Below are positions 10,840-21,540 of a DNA stretch of 64,000 nucleotides, piece after piece. Origin of the DNA: Lantana camara. Taxonomy: Eukaryota; Streptophyta; Magnoliopsida; Lamiales; Verbenaceae. The position numbers were made by a program, and so were the translations under genes. The stretch is from contig CM074863.1 of the NCBI GenBank assembly GCA_037501455.1, forward strand, positions 15,186,001 through 15,250,000. Reading direction: 5' to 3'. Under the pieces are notes generated by a model. The model was given only the letters and a program-made list of their open reading frames with translations, did not search any database and was not told the origin of the DNA. Each line of letters begins with the position of its first letter. Positions within the stretch are counted from its first letter, which is position 1.

Positions 10840-11030
10840 TTTGCCACTTAATTTTTTCAATTCTTCTTTATTGCTCATCAACACCTAGTATGCAAATAAC
10901 GTATTTATGAAGCATCACAATAAAATATTAAGGTCAATAAGATAAAGCTTAAATAATACTTGTTCTTCTTAATAGATTTTGATAATGTTATTTCGTTGTT
11001 AATAACTTGTCAAGCAACATTGTTTTAATT
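10840..11030. repeat. Dispersed AT-rich repeat R3, copy 1
   Basis: Matches 12085-12260: TTTATTGCTCATCAACACCTA, then TCAATAAGATAAAGCTTAA, TTCTTCTTAATAG and TTATTTC-TTGTT. From 11031 to 11634 I see only AT-rich sequence with no supported feature. Confidence 0.55.
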
Positions 11031-11634
11031 AAATGAATGTATGTTGTTGTGAATTATTTATTTATTTTTGATAATGCTGTCTATCACTCATGTTCTCTTT
11101 TGTTTTTTCAAATTTTTTCATAGATTAAATAAGTTTGCAATTTATGATCGAAGATAATAAATTTACAAGTTATGATCAGAGCTGGCAGGAAGATAAGGTT
11201 TTCAAAAATGTTTTCTTGGAATTTTCGGAGGGAATTAGCTGGTGGCAGAAAATAGCTTGTTATCTGCCGGGGAAATTCCAAAGGAGGTCAAAGCATATTA
11301 TGAATGGAGATTGACTCGGGTAAAGTTAAACTCTTATATTTTAAAAATTCTAAATTATTGGTTTCTTCAAGATAATTTAATATTCAGACTTCACTTTAAT
11401 AGAGAAACTATTTAATTGTTTGTGAGGAAGAAATTCTCACACAACCTTGCTTAATGTAAATGAAGTCAAACTTCTAAGCTTAATCAAAATGAAGTCAAAC
11501 TTTCAATGTACATATACGTTACGTATGCAAATAAAAAAGTATTATTATTTAAATATATTAGAATTAATTTTTATATTAATATATATTTCATAATTATTTT
11601 AATATAATTATTAAATTAGGATAAATAAATAAAT

Positions 11635-11965
11635 AAATAGTATAAGATAATATTTATAATAAGATAGAATATAAAGAAATACTTATTTATACATTTCATT
11701 CTTTCAAATTAAAAGTGAAAATCGAAAACATCAAATAATAAAAAATAATTGTTTAGATCATTTACAAATATTATTAAATATACATACTTTCAATAGATTA
11801 TTTTAATTTTGAATTTTTCCTTATGTTTACAAATATTAATTATTTTGCGTTTCAATTATTCTAAGTTTCTCTAAAAGATTTTATAATTATTTTTCGATAT
11901 GAAAATAATTTATTTATATAATAAATTGAACTAAACACTTATTAATTGTTTATTTTTTATTTAAA
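11635..11965. repeat. Dispersed AT-rich repeat family R1, copy 3
   Basis: Third R1 copy, matching 8740-9085 over its full length with scattered changes. It precedes R3 copy 2 in the same order as a shorter R1-like/R3 pairing near 10.2-11.0 kb, so the two may form one composite unit. A 22-base poly(A) tract follows near 12003. Confidence 0.55.
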
Positions 11966-12084
11966 TAAATATAAGTTGGATAATGGACAATTATATCAAT
12001 TCAAAAAAAAAAAAAAAAAAAAAAACAAGAAAATTCTTATAATAGTATAGACATATGTAGATATAGATTGTCTCCGTCTTTTGG

Positions 12085-12260
12085 TGCTTAATTTTTCCAA
12101 TCCTTTTTTATTGCTCATCAACACCTAATGACCTAATCAATAAAATGTTAAACTCAATAAGATAAAGCTTAACTAATACTCATTCATACAAAATGTTCTT
12201 CTTAATAGCTTTTGACAATGTTATTTCATTGTTGGTAATTTGTCAAACATAATTTTCTAA
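12085..12260. repeat. Dispersed AT-rich repeat R3, copy 2
   Basis: Second copy of the 10840-11030 repeat, with the ATTGCTCATCAACACCTAA and ATAAGATAAAGCTTAACTAAT blocks. The stretch 12261-12880 after it is AT-rich with no recognised gene. Confidence 0.55.
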
Positions 12261-12880
12261 TGATAGACATGTATGTAAATTCTTGATTTTTTTTTCGTAT
12301 ATTCATAATTTTTGTATGCTGTATTTTTTTTTTTGATTTTTAATTTATGAATCCTTAATTTATTTTGAATTTCACTCTGATTCTTTCTCGACCAGTGTTG
12401 GTTCTATTTTTTAATTTGTTGACATAAGTTTTACGGGGATCTTAATCATATACAGACACTAGCTAGGAATTGTTATATTGTTAAGCTTCTAAAAATATTA
12501 TGGGGTCTTCATTTTTTTTGGTCCTAATTATGGGGTTTTCATGAGTTGGAGGGACTCTTAGTATTTTTTTTTTTTTTAAAAATTCCTCTTATATTTTCTT
12601 CTATTATATTCTTTTCTTTTTATTTAGACTTAATTATTTATGTCTAAACTCCAAATAAAATTTTAAATAACAAAACACCTTCACATTTAGATTTATTAAC
12701 TTGAGATACCCAAATAAATTCTAAAATTACAAATAACTCCCTCTATTCGTTTTCTTTGTTTTTTTAAATAATTTATAATATTTTTGTATTTGTGCATGCG
12801 ACGAGTATGCGGGAATTGCCAATATTAATAATTAGAGTTCACTCTATACAAACCATTATTTAACGGAGAAGATATTTGAT

Positions 12881-13266
12881 AAGGGAAAATCTTTGAATAG
12901 TACCAAAAAGTTGAAAAAATTCCTTTTAGGTCCCCAATTTTGAAAAAGTTCCCATTCAATCCCCAATTAAAAAACAAAATTCCTTTTAGGTCCCCACAAA
13001 CAGTACATGTTCGTACATTGTCTTTAGGAATTGCGTACAATTTTGAGGGAATTGCGTATAAAAATCTCAAAATGTCGTATATACGAGATTCCGGGATTTA
13101 TATACGCAATTCCGGGATTTTTATATGCAATTCCTGAATTATTATACAACCTTGGGGAGTGAAAAGGAATTTTGTTTTTCAATTGGGGAGTGAACAGGAA
13201 CTTTTTCAAAATTGGGGAGTGAAAAGGAAATTCAATTTACACTTGGGGATTTTTGAGGAATTATCC
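12881..13266. mobile_element. Foldback MITE, about 385 bp
   Basis: Long inverted arms: left AAAATTCCTTTTAGGTCCCC (occurring twice in the arm) and right copies of its complement (GGGGAGTGAAAAGGAATTTT). The core holds inverted GGAATTGCGTA-like units. No convincing target duplication was found. Confidence 0.65.
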
Positions 13267-13269
13267 GAT

Positions 13270-13510
13270 TTAATTATCTTTTAAACCTAACTTCATTTTG
13301 ATTTTTCGTCAAAGAAAGTTCAAAATTGATTATAATTTTGTAGAAAGTTCAGGATGATAAAGATAAAATATTTTAACTTTATTTCTTATAAATTCCTAAG
13401 ATTTTATTCCTCGTAAAACAATATTTGATTTTCCGAATTAATGTGAACGTGTTTTAATTCATATTTGAATCCTACTATGAAAGTTAATTCTAGAGTTTTC
13501 CTTTCTGATA
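13270..13510. repeat. Dispersed AT-rich repeat family R2, copy 3 (diverged)
   Basis: Shares TAACTTCATTTTGATTTTT, GATTATAATTTTGTAGAA-type and TAGAGTTTTCC blocks with 4495-4870, but with more changes. Between here and 13796 I see nothing else supported. Confidence 0.5.
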
Positions 13511-13796
13511 ATTGTTAAAACATATCCTTCTCTCTTAACTCGTGAATCTTACAAAAATTAACATATCCTAATTAAACTCAACTTCTATGTGTACCCAAAA
13601 AAAAAAAAAAAAAACTCAAAACTTCTATAGAACACTCCCACCCCCTTTACTATTTCCTAGATGAACTCAACTAATTCAACTTTCCCTAATCTAAATTGAA
13701 GTCAAGTTCTACTCTATTAAATCTTGATTGTCCCATCGGAAAAATGCATGAAACAAAAACTTAACAACTTAACATTCAAGTCTCATCTCTCCACCC

Positions 13797-14477
13797 ATGG
13801 CCTGCTACATATTTTTGCCCGCACCCAGCTTTGCTCTTCCGCTATCACCACCGCCTCTGATCCGCCACATCCCTCCACCGGATGTGCACACAATCACATT
13901 CCACGACGACACCGTTTATGTCACCGTGGCCAAACACGCCGCCCACTTCCACCATTGGATTTCCAACATCCGCCTCCTCCACCACGGTTCTCCCCCCCAC
14001 AAACTCATCGTTGGCATCGATGCAGAGTGGAGGCCCAACATGAACCCGGGAGAGGACCATCCAATCGCCACCCTCCAGCTCTGCGCCGGCCACAACTGCC
14101 TCGTGGTGCAACTCCTCCACACCGACTGCATACCACCGTCCCTCCATGCATTTCTTGCGGATCCACGACATATTTTCTGCGGTGTTGGAGTCGAAGAAGA
14201 CCTCAAGAAACTTCACGGATTGAGCGTCAGGTGTGTTGCAGACCTCAACGGACTTGCAAAATTGGCGAGTGGCGAGGATATGAGCGGATACAGACATATG
14301 GGACTCAAGAAATTGGCTATGGCGGTCCTTGGGAAAGAAATGAAGAAACCGTTGGACATCACGCTAAGTGAGTGGGATAACTATGAACTGGATCTTGATC
14401 AAATTGAGTACGCGGCCATTGATGCATTTGCATCGTTTGAAATTGCTTTCACCTTGTATTCTTGTCTCTATTTCTAA
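13797..14477 (+). CDS. WRN-like 3'-5' exonuclease domain protein (DEDDy, RNase D/DnaQ fold)
   Basis: An intronless 226-aa protein made almost wholly of one 3'-5' exonuclease domain. The catalytic residues are in place: D75 and E77 in VGIDAEWRP, D135 in GVGVEEDLKKL, and Y205 with D209 in EYAAIDAF, the DEDDy pattern. It should remove nucleotides from 3' ends with two metal ions; whether DNA or RNA is the substrate cannot be told. It resembles small plant Werner-exonuclease-like proteins rather than a RecQ helicase fusion, as no helicase domain follows. The ATG at 13797 lies in a good context (CCATGG), and no better in-frame start is seen. An unrelated open frame overlapping it in another phase is a shadow. 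Confidence 0.87.
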   Translation: MACYIFLPAPSFALPLSPPPLIRHIPPPDVHTITFHDDTVYVTVAKHAAHFHHWISNIRLLHHGSPPHKLIVGIDAEWRPNMNPGEDHPIATLQLCAGHNCLVVQLLHTDCIPPSLHAFLADPRHIFCGVGVEEDLKKLHGLSVRCVADLNGLAKLASGEDMSGYRHMGLKKLAMAVLGKEMKKPLDITLSEWDNYELDLDQIEYAAIDAFASFEIAFTLYSCLYF

Positions 14478-15048
14478 AATTCATCTGATAGACATTATGG
14501 TTGTAACTTGTAAGTATTTGGCTTCGATAACATTGAAGAAATTAAATGAAATTTAGTCATTCCCTTTGAATCATTTCACTTATTATCTTGGTATTTTGCT
14601 TGGATGGATACTAAAGAATTGAATTAATATATTTGGCCATTTCGGTGTTGATCAATCTTTGAATTATTTCACTTCTTATCTTCGTTTTTCTTGTGTTTCT
14701 TGATTAATTTTGTTGTAAAATATAAATCTAGTCGGATTATGTATACGTAACTGTGTTCTACGCTATAAAAAAACTGAAAAGTGAAACCGGAATTTTGGTG
14801 TTTGGTTCGATTTCGGTTTAATTTTAAAATTTTAGGAATTTTGGTTTCGGTGCAATTCCACCCCGATGACAGTACTCCTATTCGTGTCATTATGTAGCTT
14901 TCAACAAATTCCAGTCTTCTCCAATCTCCACAATTTCATTGAAATTAATTTTCATTCTAATCACATTGAAATGTTTAAAGAAGTGGTTTTAAGGGGGTCA
15001 TATCCAATAAATTCCTAACAGTGCAAAAATGATAATAATATTAAAATA
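14478..15048. other. 3' flank of the exonuclease gene; AT-rich DNA
   Basis: Presumed 3' UTR, then AT-rich DNA. Around 14775-14875 there are repeated GGTTTCGGTT-like words of a kind common in plant hAT-type repeats, but no boundaries can be given. Confidence 0.3.
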
Positions 15049-15363
15049 GGGCAAATTACATCCACCACCCCTGAGGTTAGGTCTAATTACAAGCTGGTCT
15101 CTATTCTTTTAAATATTACACTGTAGTCCCTATATTTCTTGTTTTGTGTGAGGTCCATTAATGAATTTTGTAAAAGTACACTTATGTCCCTGAAGGTTTT
15201 GTGAGTGTTACATATAATGTATGACCAAAAATGCAAAATCGTTCCTAAAAGTATACAAAAATTAACAAATTAACAAAACTTAAGGACTACATTATAATAT
15301 TTAAAAGAATAGGGACCAACTTGTAATTAGACCTAACCTCAAGGACCTGCATGTAACTATCCC
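15049..15363. mobile_element. Foldback MITE with MULE-like ends, 315 bp
   Basis: The left end GGGCAAATTACATCCACC and the right end are inverted copies over about 100 bases. Flanks are TATTAAAATA (left) and TAATAAAATA (right), a 10-bp target duplication with one mismatch. The end sequence closely follows that of the large MULE (GGGTGAATTACATTTAGG...CCTGAGGTT), so that MULE family is its likely mobiliser. Confidence 0.75.
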
Positions 15364-15600
15364 TAATAAAATATTTCAATTAATATTTACACATTCATAC
15401 TTCTCCTCCCCCGTAAAAGTATCTACAAATTTGAAAAGAAATATCTATCTATAGTTCATTAGTTATATTTGTTTGAGATATTTTGTGGGTCTTGAACAAA
15501 TGTTGCGGAGGTTTATAGAAGGGGATTAACAAATAAGTCCAGTATATTACTTACATGAATATGACATCAGTCCTTAAAGAAAGACCTATTGCACAAAAAA

Positions 15601-15960
15601 GGAGTAAATTACAATTTTGGTATACTAACTCATCCTAATTTGTAATTTTTGTACAAAAAAATTTTCGGCAAAAAAATTAGCTATAACTCTAAAAGTTCAC
15701 AATTTCATACATTATTTGACCCGAATAGATATGACCAGTTGGAAAACCCACCCGAAGCTTGCAAAACCCGCTTCGTGGCAAATTCTCCAACGGACACGTG
15801 GAGATCCGGGTCGGTTTTCCGGCGGGTGATATCTATTCGGGTCAAGTAGTTCATAAATTGTGAAATTTTAGAGTTATGGACTAATTTTTTCACCAAAAAA
15901 TTTTTTGTACCAAAATTACGAATTAGGGTGAGTTGATATACCAAAATTGTAATTTTCTCC
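15601..15960. mobile_element. Foldback MITE, 360 bp
   Basis: The left arm from GGAGTAAATTACAATTTTGG and the right arm ending CCAAAATTGTAATTTTCTCC are inverted copies over roughly 130 bases. They contain inverted GACCCGAATAGATAT motifs around a GC-richer core with CACGTG. A clear target duplication is not seen. Confidence 0.7.
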
Positions 15961-16374
15961 GCAAAAGACTATGGAACCAAAGATGTCATATTCCCTATAA
16001 TGCATTGGGCTTATTTATTAATAATGTTATAACACCCAATGCATATTATAGACTACAGACCCAAAAAGAAAAGAATAACGGAAATTGAAGAAACTTCATA
16101 TCATCACATTCTAACCTATTTAAAATTTAAATTAAACTCTCAATTCGATAAAACCCTACACCTTGAGTCCTCGACAATTCTATTCAAAACTCCCGTCTAA
16201 ACTCTGCATACCATTGCTCTCTAAATTTGAAAAAAATCGCATTAATTAAAAAATAAATATTTCCTATTTTAATTTTAAGAATTTAAACAAATAATACTTT
16301 TATAATTAAATAGTTAATTAATTGATACATAATTTGTATATTTAAATAAATCGTGATTTAGGAATATGTTACTT

Positions 16375-16485
16375 TGGGGACCTCTCCCAACGTAGTTTTT
16401 GACATCAACAAGTTTCGAACCCGAAACTTTGCTTAATTGAACTCAAGCCCCTATCCACTTGAGCCAACTATCCGTTGGTTGGAAT
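16375..16485 (-). mobile_element. tRNA-derived SINE (RNA polymerase III boxes)
   Basis: Read on the minus strand it contains an A-box-like TGGCTCAAGTGG and, about 35 bases on, a B-box GGTTCGAAACT, the internal Pol III promoter layout of tRNA-derived SINEs. It does not fold as an intact tRNA, so a SINE is the better call. Ends are approximate. Confidence 0.55.
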
Positions 16486-16499
16486 ATATTACAAATCAG

Positions 16500-17140
16500 T
16501 GAAGGACCAATTAGAATGAAGTCTTTCTTCATTGATTATTATAAGAATTGTCCTTTTTACACCTATAAATACGGGTCCATTTCAAGCCAAAAACATCAGT
16601 AGCTCGAAGACCAACCAAGAAACAAGCAACAAAAAAGAGACTAATAGAGAAGTCACAGAGCAAGAAGAAGGAAGTCTGGAGGTATCTCAAGCATGTTTTG
16701 GTTCTTTTCGAAGATCAACAAATTCAGGCATTCGATTTGCAACAAGATCAAGCCCGTAAATTCTGTGTCATCTTTAAGTTAATCTCAAGTCAACAAAGGT
16801 GTTCAAAGCTCATTCTTCCGCGTTCATTAAAATCAAGACATTTAATTGGTAAATAAGCCGAAAGACCCGCGAATTAATTAATGGTTTCAAGAGACAAGTC
16901 AAATTCAAGAAAAGATAAAAGCTTCAAGATCAACGGAGGTGTTTCAAACTCCCAAGTGCACCAAATTTCATAGCAAGTTTAAGAGGAAAAAATTAGAAAT
17001 TGTAACCCAAGTTTGATCAATTTAAGAAATTTCATTTGTAGTTATTTTCATGTTCGATTATTAATTTAACAAAAATCAAATGATAAATGTAATACAGTTG
17101 ATATTATGATTTGTTGGATTCGACCGAAATGGATTTGGGC
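16500..17140. other. Unassigned sequence, possibly an old LTR remnant
   Basis: A CAAGA/TCAAG-rich stretch (16600-17000) without a supported reading frame. Its texture resembles the U5/leader part of some plant LTR elements, but no terminal or primer-binding site could be found. Confidence 0.25.
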
Positions 17141-17144
17141 TAGA

Positions 17145-17331
17145 ATTTTTCGAATCAAAATGTGATGAGCTATTTGATAGGCCCGATGGTGCATTCTGCA
17201 GCAGCTTCGAATGTGAATGCATGGATCGGTGCGACAATGCTTCTGCCGTTTTTTTGTGCTTTTATGGCTGATTCTTTTCTGGGATTGTATCGTACCATTA
17301 CCATTGCTTCTCTGCTCTATGTCTTGGCCGG
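17145..17331 (+). pseudogene. NRT1/PTR (NPF) transporter exon fragment
   Basis: The frame reads VMSYLIGPMVHSAASNVNAW, then a hydrophobic segment, ADSFLGLYRTITIASLLYVLA, and a GT donor-like site. This matches the early-exon region of NPF peptide/nitrate transporters (SNLISYLTGPL...NVN-W-G...G-F-ADSFLGRYRTI-ASL-Y-LG). The GAFVADSFLGR core appears as CAFMADSFLGL, with changed residues. An extra base appears to separate it from GLEFFES just before. No other exons were found; the MULE lies just downstream. Probably a dead fragment. Confidence 0.6.
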
Positions 17332-19250
17332 TTAGTACAAATTAATGATCTTTCATTTTCTTAACATTTTCTAGTTTAGGCAGGGATAGAGTCAGGATTT
17401 AATGTTGTGGGGGCGAAATTTTTAAGGGGGGAGGCGAATATCAAAAAATTAAGGGACAAAAACATAAATATATAAAAAATATACATACAAAAATTAAAAA
17501 AAAAAATCAAAATTTAGGGGGGGACGGGGGCTGCCAAAGGCCCCCCGTCATTGGGTTTAGGGCCTACGCTCTAGTGGTACAAGTACAATACTGGCTAGGA
17601 TGGCACATAATAAGGGTGAATTACATTTAGGTCCCCTGAGGTTTGCCCTAACTACAAATCAGTCCCTCTTGTTTCGAAAATTACATATTAGTCCCTAAAA
17701 ACACTGTTTCGTATGAGGTCCCTGACGGAAAAGTTAAAAAGTCTTATTTACCCTCAACGTTTGGGCACTTTTTTGGCTTAAAAAGAAAAAAAGAAAATGA
17801 ACTTAATTTGAAATGTCCGAAAAGCCCTCATGTTGTTTGTGTGAAATCAGAGATAATTTACAATCCCGAAATATCACCAAGTCCAAAATTCACTTCATCT
17901 CATTTTCACCTTGGTGCGAGAGAGAAAACCCTAGTGCCGGTTCATCTTTCTCCATTGTTGATCCGAGAATTTGAGTTGGGAATCTGCAATTCCGACCGTT
18001 TGGTTGAGAAGATCACTTATACAGTGTATTAGGTGTGAACATTTGCACATTACGTCGGTGTAGGTAAGCAACTGAAGGTCATGCATGTTCATTGTTCTTG
18101 GGGTTTTACTTTACAAGCAAATTTCACCATGAAATCTTGGTTTTGACGTCGAAAAACGTGGGTTTTAGGCAGAAATGACACAATTTCGTACTTTCTTTTG
18201 TATTTTGAAGTGGGGAAACCTTGATTTTACATACGGGTACCTTTTTGATTCGGTTTTATGGCATCAGAAACCCTTGTTTTTGTGGTATTTTTTATTTTCT
18301 TTGTTGAGATTGACAGGTTCTTTTTCGACTGAAAAAAAAACCTAATTTTTTGGCTTGGTCTCTTTGTATATTGAAATTTCTCTATAATCTAAATGTCAGT
18401 TTAGTTGAGTTTCAATCTAAGGGCTGATGGTTTTGCTGTCTCTACAGGTAAAATGGGCTTCAATACCTACACCATGGTTGTGCATTGGCAGGATACAATT
18501 GCTAGCTTGTATGATGTCCATCCAGATAAGTCTAGCATCATTGATCTTCATGCTGAAGTTAGGAATTTATTTCATTTCGATGTGAATGATGACTCTTACA
18601 ATCTCATTGCTTCAACCTTTGGGGGTAGGGGGAGATTGAATGTGGTGACTGATCATGATGTCCTTAGGATGTTTGAGTTGAATAAACATGAGTCTGTGTT
18701 TGATTTACAAGTTGTATCTAAGTGTAATGATCCAGGAGTGAATACTGTGAATGTGAATGTGGATGCTTCAATTAACTTGGGAAATGTTGATAATGTGGGT
18801 GTTGTTGGTTATGGAAGTGTTAGTGAGGGTAGGGGCAGTGTTAGTAAGAGTAAGGGTCATGCTTCAATTAACAATGCAGCTAGCAGTAGCCGGGGTAAAG
18901 GGAAAAAACAAGTTAAAAACAATTCTACAGGCAAGAAAACTGATAAAGGTAGGTGTACAAAGGGTAAAAAACAATCTGTTGGGGATGATAATGATTTGGT
19001 AGATGAAGATGACTGTAATTCTGATGATAGTCTGTATATTCCTGATATTGACATTGATAATGAGGATAATGTTGATCTGGAAGCTTCAAATGACTCTGAT
19101 GATATGTCTAATTATGAATCAGATGATCACTGTGAACCTGAAAATATGTCTGATGAAGAATTTGATGATGACCCTCTTAAAGGGACTTTCAATTATCCTG
19201 CTGGAGAGTTTGATAGTGAGAGTGGGAGGGTTAACTTAAGGGTTGGTTTG

Positions 19251-21540
19251 TGTTGGAAAACACGAATCAGAAAGCAGCGGAATTTAAAAATTTTTCCAAC
19301 AAAAGGATCTTGGACTCGCAATCGCGTAACCAAATTCGTAGAGATAAAAAACTTACTTTTCTTTTATTCTTTCTTGAAGCGTTTCAAGCCACCTAAGAAC
19401 GCTCTTCTCGCGGCTTGACAACCCGTCCCTCGAAAGTCTCTTTCTACTTCAGAATCCATTGTCGGGATAGCAATCCACACCAACCTAGATTCAATTCATG
19501 TTAGAGATGTTCTTAACAATATAACATAAAGAAAGAAACATGAAACGAGAAAAACAAGATTGAAACTCCCTTCGAAACCAGTTTTGCGAAAGTAGAAAAC
19601 TGCCAGTCACAAAACCCTCGTGAAAAAATTCATCCTTCAGGATATGGACGAACGGTTTTCGCCATCTTCTTTGGTTCGATTTTTTCATTCGCTTCACGTC
19701 GGGTTCAGAATCGTTTCATCATCCCTTCTGATCGTTTTGCTTAATCCCCACTTTTGGTAAAGCTCGAATCTTCAAAACTTCTAACTTGAAGCTCTCTAGA
19801 GATAGTCCACCAACTTGGCTACAATCTAACTAGTAAGGATGCTAGTTCTCTAGTTAGTGTTTAGGCTTAACCTAGGGTTTCGTTTATCTTGGAGAAAGGA
19901 TGGTGTTCAACACATGAACCAAAAGAATTCCATTAGCTCTAAAGGGGAGCATGAGCTCCCCTATATATAGGAAAGGGGAGGGGCGGTCGAACTCCTTGTT
20001 GGGCAAGGATTTGGTTTGTCTCTCTCCTATTACTTGATCATCAAGTATTCTCCAACTTTGACTTTGAATTCTAATTCAAATCAACTTTCAAGAGAGCTAA
20101 AAATATCCAAACTATTTTTGGATAATTTTATACTTTATTTATTATAAAATAAATAACTTATTTTTATCCAATTAATTAATTCGTAATTAATTAACTAGAT
20201 TATTTTCTCCAAAATAAGACTTTCTTTTTAATTCAAAATTAAACCAAAGTCTATTAAATAATTAACACATTTAATTATTTAATACATATATATATATACA
20301 ATATATATATATTCACACGTGTGTGACACGTGTCACAGTGACACGTGTCACTCACGTGAGCCACACGTGTGATTTCACACGTGTGGAACCCTCTTGGCCC
20401 GATTAACTCGTTTAATCATTTTTAAGCCTCAACTCATGTAACCAAGTTGTTGTGTGTGACCCTCTAGGTTCTCAATTCAATTAGCAGTGACCCTAATTAA
20501 TTAATTCACTAATTAATTAATCAGTCCACAGATTAAACGACCATAGTCTAACAACAGGTGTTTAACCCCTAGCTGAATTGGAATGTTCGGATTCGACAGA
20601 ACCTTTAAGTCATTGATTCATGTGAGATACAATCCTCCTACTTACTATCTCTCAACCAAGATCTAGGGCAAGGGAATAATCAGAACCCTAATAATCCGGT
20701 CTTAAAGCTAAGTGCATTTCATATCCATTTGATCTCAATCCAAGAAACCCTTTTCTTGATGTCTTGATCTACTGCCTTGGCCAAGGACTCCATATGGCAT
20801 ATGAATGACTTACACAATAAGAGATCACCTTGCAAACACAAGTGTAGGTCCTTTCTTGATTCTCATTCACTTTCATGAGTCACTTGTGCAGCCCCAGCAT
20901 AAGCCTTGAATCAGTTGTCTAAGGCGACACCCTTTAAAGCTTATACCAAAGACTACAGAGTTAACTCATAAAGTGACAAGGAACCTCAAGTCTAAGGATC
21001 AATTAATCACATCAATGACTAGTGAGATATTTCCTAATCTGGAAGTTTCTATTTCCTGAAATAGAAACTTCCTTTCCCATTTAGGAATCTTCTCACACGG
21101 GGCACCTCAGTGAACTTACTTATTAAAGTAAGCACCCTCATGTATCACGCACGTATCAACTATACACTTTGCACCTCCATGAAACAAGGTGGTCCTTCTT
21201 AAGGGCGTGATCCCACAAGCAAGCCTTAGAGGAGTCAGGTTGACACTCCCACTGTCTGTAGGACTCATCGGCTTGGAGTATTTTACTAATCACGACTTAT
21301 GTGATATAGGGCTCGTTTCATGAACCATTTTACCTAAATGGTAGAGTCCTAAAGTCATCAGGATTAGGGGAGTTCTCATACATGCACAGCTAAAGTAAAC
21401 GCATACCAAACAAGAGCATATAAAGGAGTGTTTGCCTATGATATTAATCAATCGTATATTATTCAAAGATTGTCTGTGATACTAGGAAAGTCCCAAAACG
21501 GATTATGACTAATCGGCTTTCTAGGGCACTATTCCTAACA
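19251..21540 (-). repeat. 3' LTR of the nested element, 2290 bp
   Basis: Nearly identical to 27110-29397; the differences I noted are mostly single C/T or G/A changes plus a small change in a TA run. It contains a copy of the CACGTG cluster and a TATA-like TATATATAG at 19972-19980. Confidence 0.92.
20316..20383. promoter_or_regulatory. Cluster of six CACGTG (G-box) palindromes, 3' LTR copy
   Basis: CACGTG starts at 20316, 20327, 20342, 20353, 20364 and 20378, giving spacings of 11, 15, 11, 11 and 14. Most sites sit in longer palindromes (CACACGTGTG, GACACGTGTC). CACGTG is the G-box core bound by plant bZIP and bHLH factors. Confidence 0.85.

Noticed and set aside
13724..14371. A 215-codon frame overlapping the exonuclease gene
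   Set aside because: Pro/His/Arg-rich by composition; the exonuclease frame carries all catalytic motifs, so this is its shadow.
16390..16470. A tRNA gene suggested by A- and B-box-like motifs
   Set aside because: No complete cloverleaf or CCA-proximal stem can be drawn; a SINE is more likely.
19491..19697. A 69-codon minus frame also found at 27350-27556
   Set aside because: It is repeated only because it lies in both LTRs; no similarity to a protein family.
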